DNA from: Saprospiraceae bacterium
GTDB lineage: Bacteria; Bacteroidota; Bacteroidia; Chitinophagales; Saprospiraceae
DNA: 64,000 bases
Assembly (NCBI GenBank): GCA_016787525.1
Contig: JAEUUP010000072.1
Location: 1 to 64,000 of the forward strand
Reading direction: 5' to 3'
Of the stretch, positions 45,038 to 53,455 are shown one piece after another. Made by a program: the position numbers and the translations under genes. The notes beneath the pieces are model-generated. The model searched no databases and had not been told where the DNA came from. It saw only the letters and a program-made list of their open reading frames with translations. Positions within the stretch are counted from its first letter, which is position 1. Each line of letters starts with the position of its first letter.

Positions 45038-46699
45038 CTAAGCGCGTGGTACATTTTTTTTCTTACCTTTCATTTCACTCGCCAATTTTACAGCGTTGTA
45101 CACATTGACAACGCCACCTGTGCGGCTCAAGCTGCTGAAAGGGACTTTGTCCTCTGTTCCTGGTTTTTTCACCTTGTAATTTTGTTTTACAACGGACTTT
45201 TCGATACATTCTTTCACTTGCTCGGCTGTCAACTCTGGGAAATAAGAACGAATGACAGCCGCCACACCTGCACACACAGGTGAAGCCATTGATGTACCTG
45301 ATAAGTTTTTGTATTTGTTTTCTGGCAAAGTTGAATAAATGTCAACACCTGGTGCAAATACATCTACGTTGTTTTGACCGAAGTTCGAGAACTCAGCAAC
45401 AGCATCTTCATTCTTTTTCCATGACAATGCACCGACCTCAATCCAGTTTTTAGCTTTTTTAGGGCTAAACAAACCTTTCTTTTTGTAACGAGCATTAGGA
45501 AAATTGTTGTCGCCTGCGTCGTTGTCTTTTGAGTCATTGCCAGCCGCATGAACGAGCAAAACGTCTTTTGATTGGGCATATTTTACAGCTTTATCTACCG
45601 CTTCTTTGTCCCATGCTTGGCTTTTGCCAAATGACATATTGATGACGGTTGCGCCATTGTCAACGGCATAGATGATAGAATTGGCGACATCTTTGTCGCG
45701 TTCGTCTCCATCTGGCACACAACGTACACCCATGATGCGCACATTATCGGCTACACCTTTCATACCTGTATTATTGGTGCGAACCGCACCGATGATACCC
45801 GCAACATGTGTGCCGTGCATAGCATCTGGCCCTTTGATATCGTTGTTACCATAGTTACGTTCGTAACTATTGGAATAGTTGTCTTTGATAATTTCAGCGC
45901 GTGGATTGAATTCGGGATTATATTGATATTTTACTTTTGTTTCGTAATAGTCAATACCCTCTTGTAGTGGCTCAATTAGTTCTTCATGTATGGCTTTGAA
46001 GCTTGACACATCTTTGCCTAAGCTTATCAATTTGTTTAAAATATTTTTACCAATGATGAGGTTTTGGTCTGTACCTGCTTTGATGGCTTCTACGTTGGCT
46101 TTTGTGATAGCTTTACCAGCCAAAGCCCCTTCAACGGCGTTCAATGCGCTCGAGTAAGTCGTTTTCATACCTTGGTACTCCGCCAAGGCTTCCTGACCTT
46201 CTTGCAATTTAGCCTCAACTTCTTTTTTGGCTTTTTGATACTGGTCGTATTCTGCTTTTTCTGCTTTTGAGAGTTTGTTGGAGTCTGCAGCATCATATTT
46301 TGACTTCCATTTAGCATATAAACGTGTTACTTCCAACGTTTCTTGATTGACATTGCGTCCATCTTTGCCACCTAAAAAATTCCAGCCATAGACATCATCT
46401 ATATAACCGTTTTTGTCGTCGTCGATACCATTATTAGGAATCTCACGTGGGTTGCGCCACATAATGTCTTTCAAATCTTCGTGCATATAGTCCACACCTC
46501 CGTCAATGACAGCCACAACCACGGTTTGTCCTTTTTTTCCTTTTAGCAATTCTGCATACATTTTTTCCGTGCTGACACCATTAATATTGTTTTCAGTAGG
46601 ATCAAGGTTAAACCAGTTGTCTGGAGCTTTAGTTTGTGCATTTATTGATGTGCCTAAAACGAGTGCAACACCAGCAAAAAAGCAACTTTTTAATCTCAT
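45038..46699 (-). CDS. Secreted S8 (subtilisin-like) peptidase
   Basis: 553 aa. Signal peptide 1-22 (TSINA-QTKAP). Catalytic triad: Asp66 in VAVIDGGVDY, His in MHGTHVAGIIGA (~300) and Ser in LSGTSMASPVCAG (~495). A ~220-residue, partly coiled-coil insert separates Asp from His, as in many Bacteroidota S8 enzymes; it contains DDDKNGYIDDVYGWNF, a probable calcium-binding loop. No T9SS sorting domain at the end (MKGKKKNVPRA), so it is probably periplasmic. No copy of the word in 1.66 kb. Confidence 0.93.
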   Translation of the reverse strand: MRLKSCFFAGVALVLGTSINAQTKAPDNWFNLDPTENNINGVSTEKMYAELLKGKKGQTVVVAVIDGGVDYMHEDLKDIMWRNPREIPNNGIDDDKNGYIDDVYGWNFLGGKDGRNVNQETLEVTRLYAKWKSKYDAADSNKLSKAEKAEYDQYQKAKKEVEAKLQEGQEALAEYQGMKTTYSSALNAVEGALAGKAITKANVEAIKAGTDQNLIIGKNILNKLISLGKDVSSFKAIHEELIEPLQEGIDYYETKVKYQYNPEFNPRAEIIKDNYSNSYERNYGNNDIKGPDAMHGTHVAGIIGAVRTNNTGMKGVADNVRIMGVRCVPDGDERDKDVANSIIYAVDNGATVINMSFGKSQAWDKEAVDKAVKYAQSKDVLLVHAAGNDSKDNDAGDNNFPNARYKKKGLFSPKKAKNWIEVGALSWKKNEDAVAEFSNFGQNNVDVFAPGVDIYSTLPENKYKNLSGTSMASPVCAGVAAVIRSYFPELTAEQVKECIEKSVVKQNYKVKKPGTEDKVPFSSLSRTGGVVNVYNAVKLASEMKGKKKNVPRA

Positions 46700-46932
46700 C
46701 TGTTTATGATTTTTTATTATTAATAATTGAATGATATGTTGGTTTGAAAAAATTTGCCAAAATTACCTATTTAACGCAAATATCAAACCTATTATTTAAT
46801 TTCAAGTGTACCTGTTCAGATTTTGTATCTTAACAAAGTTGTTTCTCAACGATAAAAATTCTTTTTAAAGGTTGCATTTACTACTTTTCACACATCAATG
46901 TCTAAAAAAAAAACTAAAAAATGACAGAAAAC

Positions 46933-46963
46933 TTGCATTATGATAAAATTGGAACTATATTTG
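46933..46963 (+). promoter_or_regulatory. Promoter of the PorG-like gene
   Basis: TTG (46933-46935), 20 bp, TATATTTG (46956-46963): a good match to TTG-N19/21-TAnnTTTG, 81 bp before the start codon. The remaining part of this 345-bp spacer holds nothing recognised. Confidence 0.6.
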
Positions 46964-47044
46964 ATGAATATGAAAAAAGTAAATTTAAAAACTCGAATAG
47001 AAATTCAATATCACTCATTTTCTGAACCATAAATATCTCTAAAC

Positions 47045-47884
47045 ATGAGAAGACTTATTACGTTCACTTTTTTTCTGGCGATTACCTTTCACATTCAAGC
47101 ACAATACCTCGAAGTCGGTATTAATGGTGGTGCTATGAGTTATATCGGTGATTTGCAACCCAATACACCCGATACACGCTCATTTGGGCTTTCTGGTGGT
47201 GCTTATGCGCGGTACAATTTTTCGCCATTGTTTGCTGCTAAATTTTCAGGTACCTATGGGCAGTTCGTTGGTGCGGACAAATATGCCTATGGTTCGCGCA
47301 AAAGTCGCAATTTAGAATCAGTCACAACCATTTATGAAGCTGCTCTAACTGGCGAAATGAACTTGACAAAGTTCGATATCGTTGATGGGCGCATCACAGC
47401 ACCGTATATTTTTGCTGGTGTCGCTGGTTTTTATTTCAACCCACAAGTCAAAGTACAAGGTGTTTTGACCGACTTGCAACCACTCGGTACTGAGGGGCAG
47501 TTGCTCAACGGTGGTAAAGGTTATAGCCGTTTTGCGCTGTCAATTCCAGCAGGAGCAGGTTTCAAAATTGCGATTAATAGACGTGTTAATGTGGGTTTTG
47601 AATTTGGCTTTCGCTATGCTTTTACCGACTACTTGGATGATGTCAGCGGAAATTATCCGAATATCGAAGAGTTAGCTAAACAAAGTACAGTAGCTGCCGC
47701 AATGTCTTATCGTATGCCTGAATATTTTAATCAACGATTGGAAAACCCTCAAGGTACACCACGTGGCGATAAATATAAAAACGATTTGTACTATCAAGCT
47801 GGCTTCACATTGTCAGTCAATTTGGCAACAAAAGAAAAAATGGAGTTTAATAAAGAATATCGAGCTTTTATGAAAACGCAATAA
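47045..47884 (+). CDS. DUF6089/PorG-like outer-membrane barrel protein
   Basis: 279 aa with signal peptide 1-19 (HIQA-QYLEVG). Alternating beta strands (LEVGINGGAMSYIGDL, GLSGGAYARYNFSPLF, VGFEFGFRYAFTDYLDDV) match the DUF6089 / T9SS PorG-like family. PorG is an outer-membrane component linked to the PorK/N ring. Whether this copy belongs to the secretion machine is not shown. The word copy at 47488 encodes GTEGQLLNGG in an extracellular-type loop. Confidence 0.8.
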   Translation: MRRLITFTFFLAITFHIQAQYLEVGINGGAMSYIGDLQPNTPDTRSFGLSGGAYARYNFSPLFAAKFSGTYGQFVGADKYAYGSRKSRNLESVTTIYEAALTGEMNLTKFDIVDGRITAPYIFAGVAGFYFNPQVKVQGVLTDLQPLGTEGQLLNGGKGYSRFALSIPAGAGFKIAINRRVNVGFEFGFRYAFTDYLDDVSGNYPNIEELAKQSTVAAAMSYRMPEYFNQRLENPQGTPRGDKYKNDLYYQAGFTLSVNLATKEKMEFNKEYRAFMKTQ

Positions 47885-47909
47885 TGTTTCAAAGGCTCTT
47901 AGAATATTT

Positions 47910-47946
47910 TAAAGGCGTGGCTATCAAAGCTATGCCTTTTTTGTTT
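47910..47946 (+). terminator. Terminator after the PorG-like gene
   Basis: AAAAGGCGTGGCT pairs with AGCTATGCCTTTT (one mismatch), then TTTTG. Confidence 0.75.
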
Positions 47947-48044
47947 TGACCTAAAATCTATTAATTTTTAAAATTTAGAGAAATCCTATTCCAAAATTCA
48001 AGACATTCGCCCATCGTTTCATATTTCATATTTCAAAAAAACTG

Positions 48045-49208
48045 ATGATTCTAAAAAAACTGCTGACCCAAAACCGCAATACGGCACAAGTGATAGGTGC
48101 TGCCATTGGTGCATTCATTGGTTTGTTTCTTCTACTTTTTGCCTTGCAAACATGGTTCGATTTACAAAAAATACTGAGGGGGGCGTCTGAGGGCGAAAAC
48201 TATGTCATTCTCAACAAGCCTGTGAGTTTAGCGAATACTATTTTTGGTAAATCGGTATTCAAACCAGAAGAAACAAAAGATATTGGTAGTCAATCTTTTA
48301 CGAAAGCTGTGGCAAATTTTTCTGCCAATCGTTTCAAAGTCAGTGCATCGAGTAGTGCCATCAATTTTTATACAGAGCTGTTTTTTGAATCGGTCCCCAA
48401 AGAGCATCTTGATGTTGAAGACCCTGAATTTCGTTGGCGCGAAGGACAGACAGAAATCCCCATCATCATGTCCAAAGATTATTTGGCACTCTACAATTTC
48501 GGTTTTGCCATCAGTCAAGGATTGCCCCAGTTTACGCCTTCTACGATTCGTAAAGTCAATTTTGACATCAATTTGCGAGGAAAAGGGCAGGAAAAAACTT
48601 TTACAGGACGCATCATCGGTTTTAGTAATCGCATCAATTCGATTCTTGTTCCAGAGAGTTTTATGAGTTTTGCCAATGACCAATTTGGAGACCAACCCGA
48701 CTTAGGTGCAAGCCGTATTTTGCTAAAAGTCGAAAATCCTTATGACAAAAAACTCGCTACTTACCTCAACGAAAAAGGTTACGAACTCAGCACAGGGCGT
48801 TTGATTGGTGGTCGCTTAGGTACTATTTTGAATGCAACTATTGCCGCTTTAGCCATCATTGGCATACTATTGATGTTACTTTCCACCTTGGTGTTTGTAC
48901 TTAATTATCAACTGATTATCTCAAAATCGGCAGCAGATATTCGCCTTTTGCGCCAAATTGGTTATCGCCCGACGGACATCGCCCGTGTACTGAGGGGGTC
49001 TCTTTTTAAGCTGTTGGGCAGTATTTTTATTATTGTCATTGCTGCACTTTTCGCGGCACGTATAGGGGTTGTTGGTTGGTTGGAACAACAAGATTTTGCC
49101 GTTTCAAAAACGTATGATGCGCCTGTGCTACTCATAGGTCTCGTTTTGATGAGCGTGATTTTGGTGGTCAATATTTTGAATATTAAAAGGCAAGTTTTGG
49201 CGAATTAA
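48045..49208 (+). CDS. FtsX-like permease
   Basis: 387 aa, four membrane segments: one near 17-37, a ~200-residue periplasmic domain, then three near 270-300, 325-350 and 362-382. This is the MacB/FtsX/LolE topology; the LLRQIGYRPTDIARVLRGS segment between helices 2 and 3 is the ATPase-coupling region. No ATPase gene is adjacent. Two word copies (48172 and 48988) encode KILRGASEG and RVLRGSL, the second inside the coupling region. Confidence 0.8.
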   Translation: MILKKLLTQNRNTAQVIGAAIGAFIGLFLLLFALQTWFDLQKILRGASEGENYVILNKPVSLANTIFGKSVFKPEETKDIGSQSFTKAVANFSANRFKVSASSSAINFYTELFFESVPKEHLDVEDPEFRWREGQTEIPIIMSKDYLALYNFGFAISQGLPQFTPSTIRKVNFDINLRGKGQEKTFTGRIIGFSNRINSILVPESFMSFANDQFGDQPDLGASRILLKVENPYDKKLATYLNEKGYELSTGRLIGGRLGTILNATIAALAIIGILLMLLSTLVFVLNYQLIISKSAADIRLLRQIGYRPTDIARVLRGSLFKLLGSIFIIVIAALFAARIGVVGWLEQQDFAVSKTYDAPVLLIGLVLMSVILVVNILNIKRQVLAN

Positions 49209-49293
49209 AGAGCCACGAATTTTACGAATTTACGGATTTTACGAATTCATCTCAAATTCGTATAATCCGTAAATTCGCATAATTCGTGGCTCT
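49209..49293. repeat. Inverted repeat AGAGCCACGAAT..., likely bidirectional terminator
   Basis: Arms 49209-49247 and 49255-49293 (39 bp, three mismatches) separate two convergent genes. Built from iterations of ACGAATTT and ACGGATTTT, a style of intergenic repeat common in Bacteroidota. Confidence 0.85.
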
Positions 49294-49299
49294 GCAATC

Positions 49300-51357
49300 C
49301 TAATTTTTCAAAGTATAAGTTTTCTTTTCGACACCTACACCTTTGATAGTCAATGATTTCCAGTGCTTAGGCAATTTAGGTTTATATTTTTGAATAATAC
49401 CCCCCTCAGTAAATTCTAAGCCACCAAAGCCAAAAACGAGAGTTTGCAAAAAGCCACCTGCCCCTGTCGAAAAATAAGGATTCGTACCACCTGCCGTTTC
49501 TGCCAACACACCGAATGGTGGAGCTTCGTTTGGCTTATGAGAGTCCATTAACTGCGCATAAGCCATTTCAGTATTGTTCAATCGTGCATTCAGAATGCAG
49601 AAAATGGCTTGAGCCATCGCTGGCGATGAGCCTTTTCGCCCCGGAATATTATCGCCCAAAGTTTTCCAATAATAGTCCAAATCTTTGCGAATGGTCGCTT
49701 CGTCGGTCACTATACTGAGGGGGTAGGATAGGAGATTGACATCGGTCTGTTTGATGGGTTCGCCGTTGTAAGAAGCGTGTTCGCGCGTTGTTCCATCCGC
49801 AAATTTTAAGATAACAATATTGTCGCCCACGGTTTTCCACATCGGGTCAGGCATTTCACCCAATTCTGCGGCAGCAAGTTGGGCATATTGCAAAACAGTT
49901 TTGGCAATGCCATTTGTAAAGGCATTGTCGTCCACATTTTCAGCCCATTCGTCTGCACAAACCACGTTTAGGATGTGGTATTTACCGTCCTTACCCAATT
50001 CTGCACGGTTTGCCCAAAAGTCAGCCGTACCTTTTATGACAGGATAGCCTTTCTCACGCAACCAATTTTTGTCCTTTGTCACTTGATAATATTTCCACAT
50101 GGCATAGCCTACACAACCTGTGATGTGATGCTCAAAAGGCCCCGACAAAGCCCAAACGGGCGTGCCTTCTTGTCCCGTATCGTCACCTTCCCACGGGTAT
50201 TTTGCACCTTTGTAACCATAACTCACGGCATTGGCTCTGGCGGCTTCCAAACCCTTGAAGCGGTATTCCATAGGCGAACGAGCCATTTCGGGGTGTAAAG
50301 CTAAAAGTGGCGGGTACATCCACAATTCAGTGTCCCAAAAAACGTGTCCATTATAGCCCAAACCCGACAGACCCATAGGCGACAATGAGTAAGGCGTGCC
50401 TTCGCGCACAAACGAATAAATGTGGTAGAGAGCCGAGCGCACGGCGTTTTGTACTGAGGGGTCGCCTTCGATGACGATGTCCGATTCCCACAATTTTGCC
50501 CACGCTTCACGGTGACGTTGGAGCAGTCGTTCCTTTTTTTCTAAAGCAGCAAAAATAGTCATACGTTCTGCTTCATTTTGCGGGTCAGCACTTTGGGCAG
50601 TGGAGATGACTGAGCCAATGACGCTGAAAGAATAGCTTTGTCCTGCTGCCAATTTTTTCTTAAATTTTAGCAAGTGCATATTGTTATCCCACTCTTCGTG
50701 AATCAAACGTGGCTCCGAACCATGTTTTTCATCAAAAAGAAAAGTGTTTGACACCGCTAAAGTCAAACGACCTGTGGGCGATTTTGCCACCGAAGTCATC
50801 AACGGGATAACGATGTGAGGGCGGTCTATTTCGGCATAAAAGTTTTTTACGTCTTTCAAATTGTCAGGCGATTCGATAACGCTGGCGGGTGAGATTTCGC
50901 AGGCTTTTTTAGCTGTGATGGTCACATTTATCATCGCTGTATGCGGCATTTGTCGCAACGCCATGACTTCATGTTTGACCGAAAGCACGTCCGAATAGTC
51001 AAAAATTGTCGCTAAAGCAGCATTTTTCATGTCCAAAGTTTGCACATAATTGGTAATATCTGCTCGACCGATGCGTCGCTCGTTTACATCAAGGTTCATA
51101 TTAGCAAAGCTAAAAACCTTCATAATATTAGACACACGACCCCGTCCGTACGTATCGAAAGCTCCATTCAAAACGACTTCGCTGACACGCATTGGATTGG
51201 GCGATGAAATGAGACCAATCATACCATTGGCGACAGTCACGCCATAGTATTTGGACGGGTCAATATTGCGTGCAACGATGTTCCACGGGTCGGTTTGTTG
51301 CCCCCTCAGTATAAGGATTGTCAGAAGAAAGGAGATGGTTAGAATTTGCTTTTTCAT
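49300..51357 (-). CDS. Secreted glycoside hydrolase family 65 protein
   Basis: 685 aa with a signal peptide (MKKQILTISFLLTILILRG, then QQTDPW). The (alpha/alpha)6 barrel shows GH65 signatures: NGHVFWDTELWMYPPLL, GAKYPWEGDDTGQEG, ADEWAENVDDNAFTN (general-acid Glu region) and a C-terminal beta sandwich. Export and lack of phosphorylase-type phosphate residues suggest a periplasmic trehalase- or kojibiose-type hydrolase. Word copies at 49402 (FTEGGII), 49713 (YPLSIVT), 50452 (DPSVQNA) and 51302 (ILRGQQT, on the signal-peptidase border). Four copies in 2.06 kb. Confidence 0.87.
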   Translation of the reverse strand: MKKQILTISFLLTILILRGQQTDPWNIVARNIDPSKYYGVTVANGMIGLISSPNPMRVSEVVLNGAFDTYGRGRVSNIMKVFSFANMNLDVNERRIGRADITNYVQTLDMKNAALATIFDYSDVLSVKHEVMALRQMPHTAMINVTITAKKACEISPASVIESPDNLKDVKNFYAEIDRPHIVIPLMTSVAKSPTGRLTLAVSNTFLFDEKHGSEPRLIHEEWDNNMHLLKFKKKLAAGQSYSFSVIGSVISTAQSADPQNEAERMTIFAALEKKERLLQRHREAWAKLWESDIVIEGDPSVQNAVRSALYHIYSFVREGTPYSLSPMGLSGLGYNGHVFWDTELWMYPPLLALHPEMARSPMEYRFKGLEAARANAVSYGYKGAKYPWEGDDTGQEGTPVWALSGPFEHHITGCVGYAMWKYYQVTKDKNWLREKGYPVIKGTADFWANRAELGKDGKYHILNVVCADEWAENVDDNAFTNGIAKTVLQYAQLAAAELGEMPDPMWKTVGDNIVILKFADGTTREHASYNGEPIKQTDVNLLSYPLSIVTDEATIRKDLDYYWKTLGDNIPGRKGSSPAMAQAIFCILNARLNNTEMAYAQLMDSHKPNEAPPFGVLAETAGGTNPYFSTGAGGFLQTLVFGFGGLEFTEGGIIQKYKPKLPKHWKSLTIKGVGVEKKTYTLKN

Positions 51358-51592
51358 TCTATTTCAGTTGTTTAGTTTAAAAATGGGTTCAAATAAAAGG
51401 CATAGCCAACAGAAATTGTAATAAATGAACTGAAAATATGATACCCTTGTGCTTCATCAAGCTGAAAGCATGACGGAACGGGTAAAAAAAAGCTTCAAAA
51501 TGCCTTATTTTGCGGTTAGTTTTCTACTTTTGCCCTAATAATTTCCTTTAAAACCAAACACTTTTACCTGAAAAGCAGAATAATAGCTGAGT

Positions 51593-53290
51593 ATGTCTGA
51601 AAATAAAGAACAAAATACGCTTGCCGTAAAAGCTACGAAACGTGAGATTTGGCTACCCTTGTTTTTGTCGTTGGCAATGATAGGCGGCGTTTTGGTTGGT
51701 ATGAAACTGAAAAACGAGCCTTTGATAAAGGCTTCTCCAAAGAAAAATGTGTCGCAATCGGGCGCAGAAGAAATCATTGGACAAGGCAGAATGGAAGAAA
51801 TTTTGCGCTATGTGGATGCCAAATATGTGGACAAAGTCAGTAACGATTTTTTAGTAGATAAAGCGATTAATAATATTCTGCAAGAACTTGACCCTCATTC
51901 AGTTTATATTCCTTCCAGCGAAATATCGAAAGTCAATGAAGAATTAGATGGCGAATACGATGGAATTGGCATCGAAACCATGAATTTCGGCGATACCATC
52001 ACGGTTGTCACTCCTTTGGCAGATGGTCCTGCCTCGAAAGCGGGTTTGATGTCGGGAGACCGTATTTTAGCAATTGGTGATTCGATGGCTATCGGCAAAG
52101 ACCAACGCTGGCTCAACTACAAATTGAGGGGTAAACGCGGTTCAAATTTGAAGTTTACAATACTGCGTATCGGTGAAAATCGCCCTAAAAGCATTGTTTT
52201 GCAACGTGATAAAGTGCCTGTGAATAGTGTTGATGGTGCAACAACTTTGGATGATAATACAGGTTATGTCAAAATAAGTCGCTTTAGTTCAACGACTTCT
52301 CGAGAGTTTATGGCTGCTTTGGAATATTTATATGATAAAAAAGGCGTAAAAAACTTGGTCATTGACCTGCGCGGAAACCCTGGTGGTTATTTAGACAAAG
52401 CCGTTGATATACTATCTCAATTGTTTCCTGAAAAAGACAAATTATTGGTGCTAACCAAAGGGCGGACAGTGCATCAAAACGAATATAAAACCTCGGGGCG
52501 ACAAAGATACAAGGTAGATAAAGTTGCCATATTGACGGATGAAGGTTCGGCTTCGGCGAGTGAAATTGTGGCAGGTGCTGTACAGGATTGGGACAGAGGG
52601 GTCATCATTGGACGGCGAACATTTGGCAAGGGGTTAGTGCAAGAACCTTATGAATTGTACGATGGTTCGGAATTGCGCTTGACTGTTGCTCGATACTATA
52701 CGCCAATTGGAAGAAGTATTCAGAAACCTTACAGAGGCAAAACGCGCCAAGAGTACGACGATGAATACGAAAAACGCTTTGGTAAAGGAGAATTGACCAT
52801 CCAAGATAGTATCTATACTGCCGATACAGTACGTTTTAGAACAGCAGGCGGACGTTGGGTTTATGGTGGTGGCGGCATCATTCCCGATGTGTTTATTCCG
52901 ATTGAGTCATATATGCGCAATGAATATTATCAAAATGCTAAAAGCTGGGCTTCGGAATACGCTTTTCAATACTACGTCGGTCATCGTAAAGAGTTGAAAT
53001 TCAACACTTGGCAAGAGTTTCAACGCAATTTCAAAGTGTCTGATTATTCTTTTTCAGAATTTTTGAAATATGCAGAACGCCACAATGTCCGCAGCATTTG
53101 GAATCAAATCATCGCCGTGAAAGAGCCTTTGAGACGGCAAATCAAAGCACGGATTGCCCGACAACTGTTTGGCGATGAAGGTTATTATGGCATTATGAAC
53201 GAATCTGACCCTTGCATCCAAAATGCTTTGTATCAATTTCAAAAGGAAGACCCGTTGGGCTTGAGGAGAATCGCTCAGAGACGTAATTGA
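51593..53290 (+). CDS. S41-family C-terminal processing peptidase
   Basis: 565 aa. One N-terminal membrane anchor (~22-40), a PDZ domain (~115-200: GIGIETMNFGDTITVVTPL), and the tail-specific protease core with catalytic serine in LTDEGSASASEIVAG and lysine in GRRTFGKGLVQEP. C-terminal ~120 residues are helical. Acts in the periplasm on C-terminal tails of envelope proteins. No exact word copy; AATTGAGGGG at 52122 is two mismatches away. Confidence 0.93.
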   Translation: MSENKEQNTLAVKATKREIWLPLFLSLAMIGGVLVGMKLKNEPLIKASPKKNVSQSGAEEIIGQGRMEEILRYVDAKYVDKVSNDFLVDKAINNILQELDPHSVYIPSSEISKVNEELDGEYDGIGIETMNFGDTITVVTPLADGPASKAGLMSGDRILAIGDSMAIGKDQRWLNYKLRGKRGSNLKFTILRIGENRPKSIVLQRDKVPVNSVDGATTLDDNTGYVKISRFSSTTSREFMAALEYLYDKKGVKNLVIDLRGNPGGYLDKAVDILSQLFPEKDKLLVLTKGRTVHQNEYKTSGRQRYKVDKVAILTDEGSASASEIVAGAVQDWDRGVIIGRRTFGKGLVQEPYELYDGSELRLTVARYYTPIGRSIQKPYRGKTRQEYDDEYEKRFGKGELTIQDSIYTADTVRFRTAGGRWVYGGGGIIPDVFIPIESYMRNEYYQNAKSWASEYAFQYYVGHRKELKFNTWQEFQRNFKVSDYSFSEFLKYAERHNVRSIWNQIIAVKEPLRRQIKARIARQLFGDEGYYGIMNESDPCIQNALYQFQKEDPLGLRRIAQRRN

Positions 53291-53307
53291 AGACAATGTA
53301 AATAGAA

Positions 53308-53338
53308 ACATGCGCCAAGTCTGAAACTTGGCGCATGT
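53308..53338 (+). terminator. Hairpin after the S41 peptidase
   Basis: ACATGCGCCAAGT (53308-53320) and its exact complement (53326-53338) around CTGAA; only a weak T-tail. Confidence 0.7.
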
Positions 53339-53455
53339 TGATTTATGATAGATTTTTACACAAAAAGTATTTTAATTCTATTCTTTTTCTATCTTTGCCT
53401 ACTTATTTGTTTTAAAAATATCTCTTTCAAACCCACAGTTTTGCACTAAAATCTT

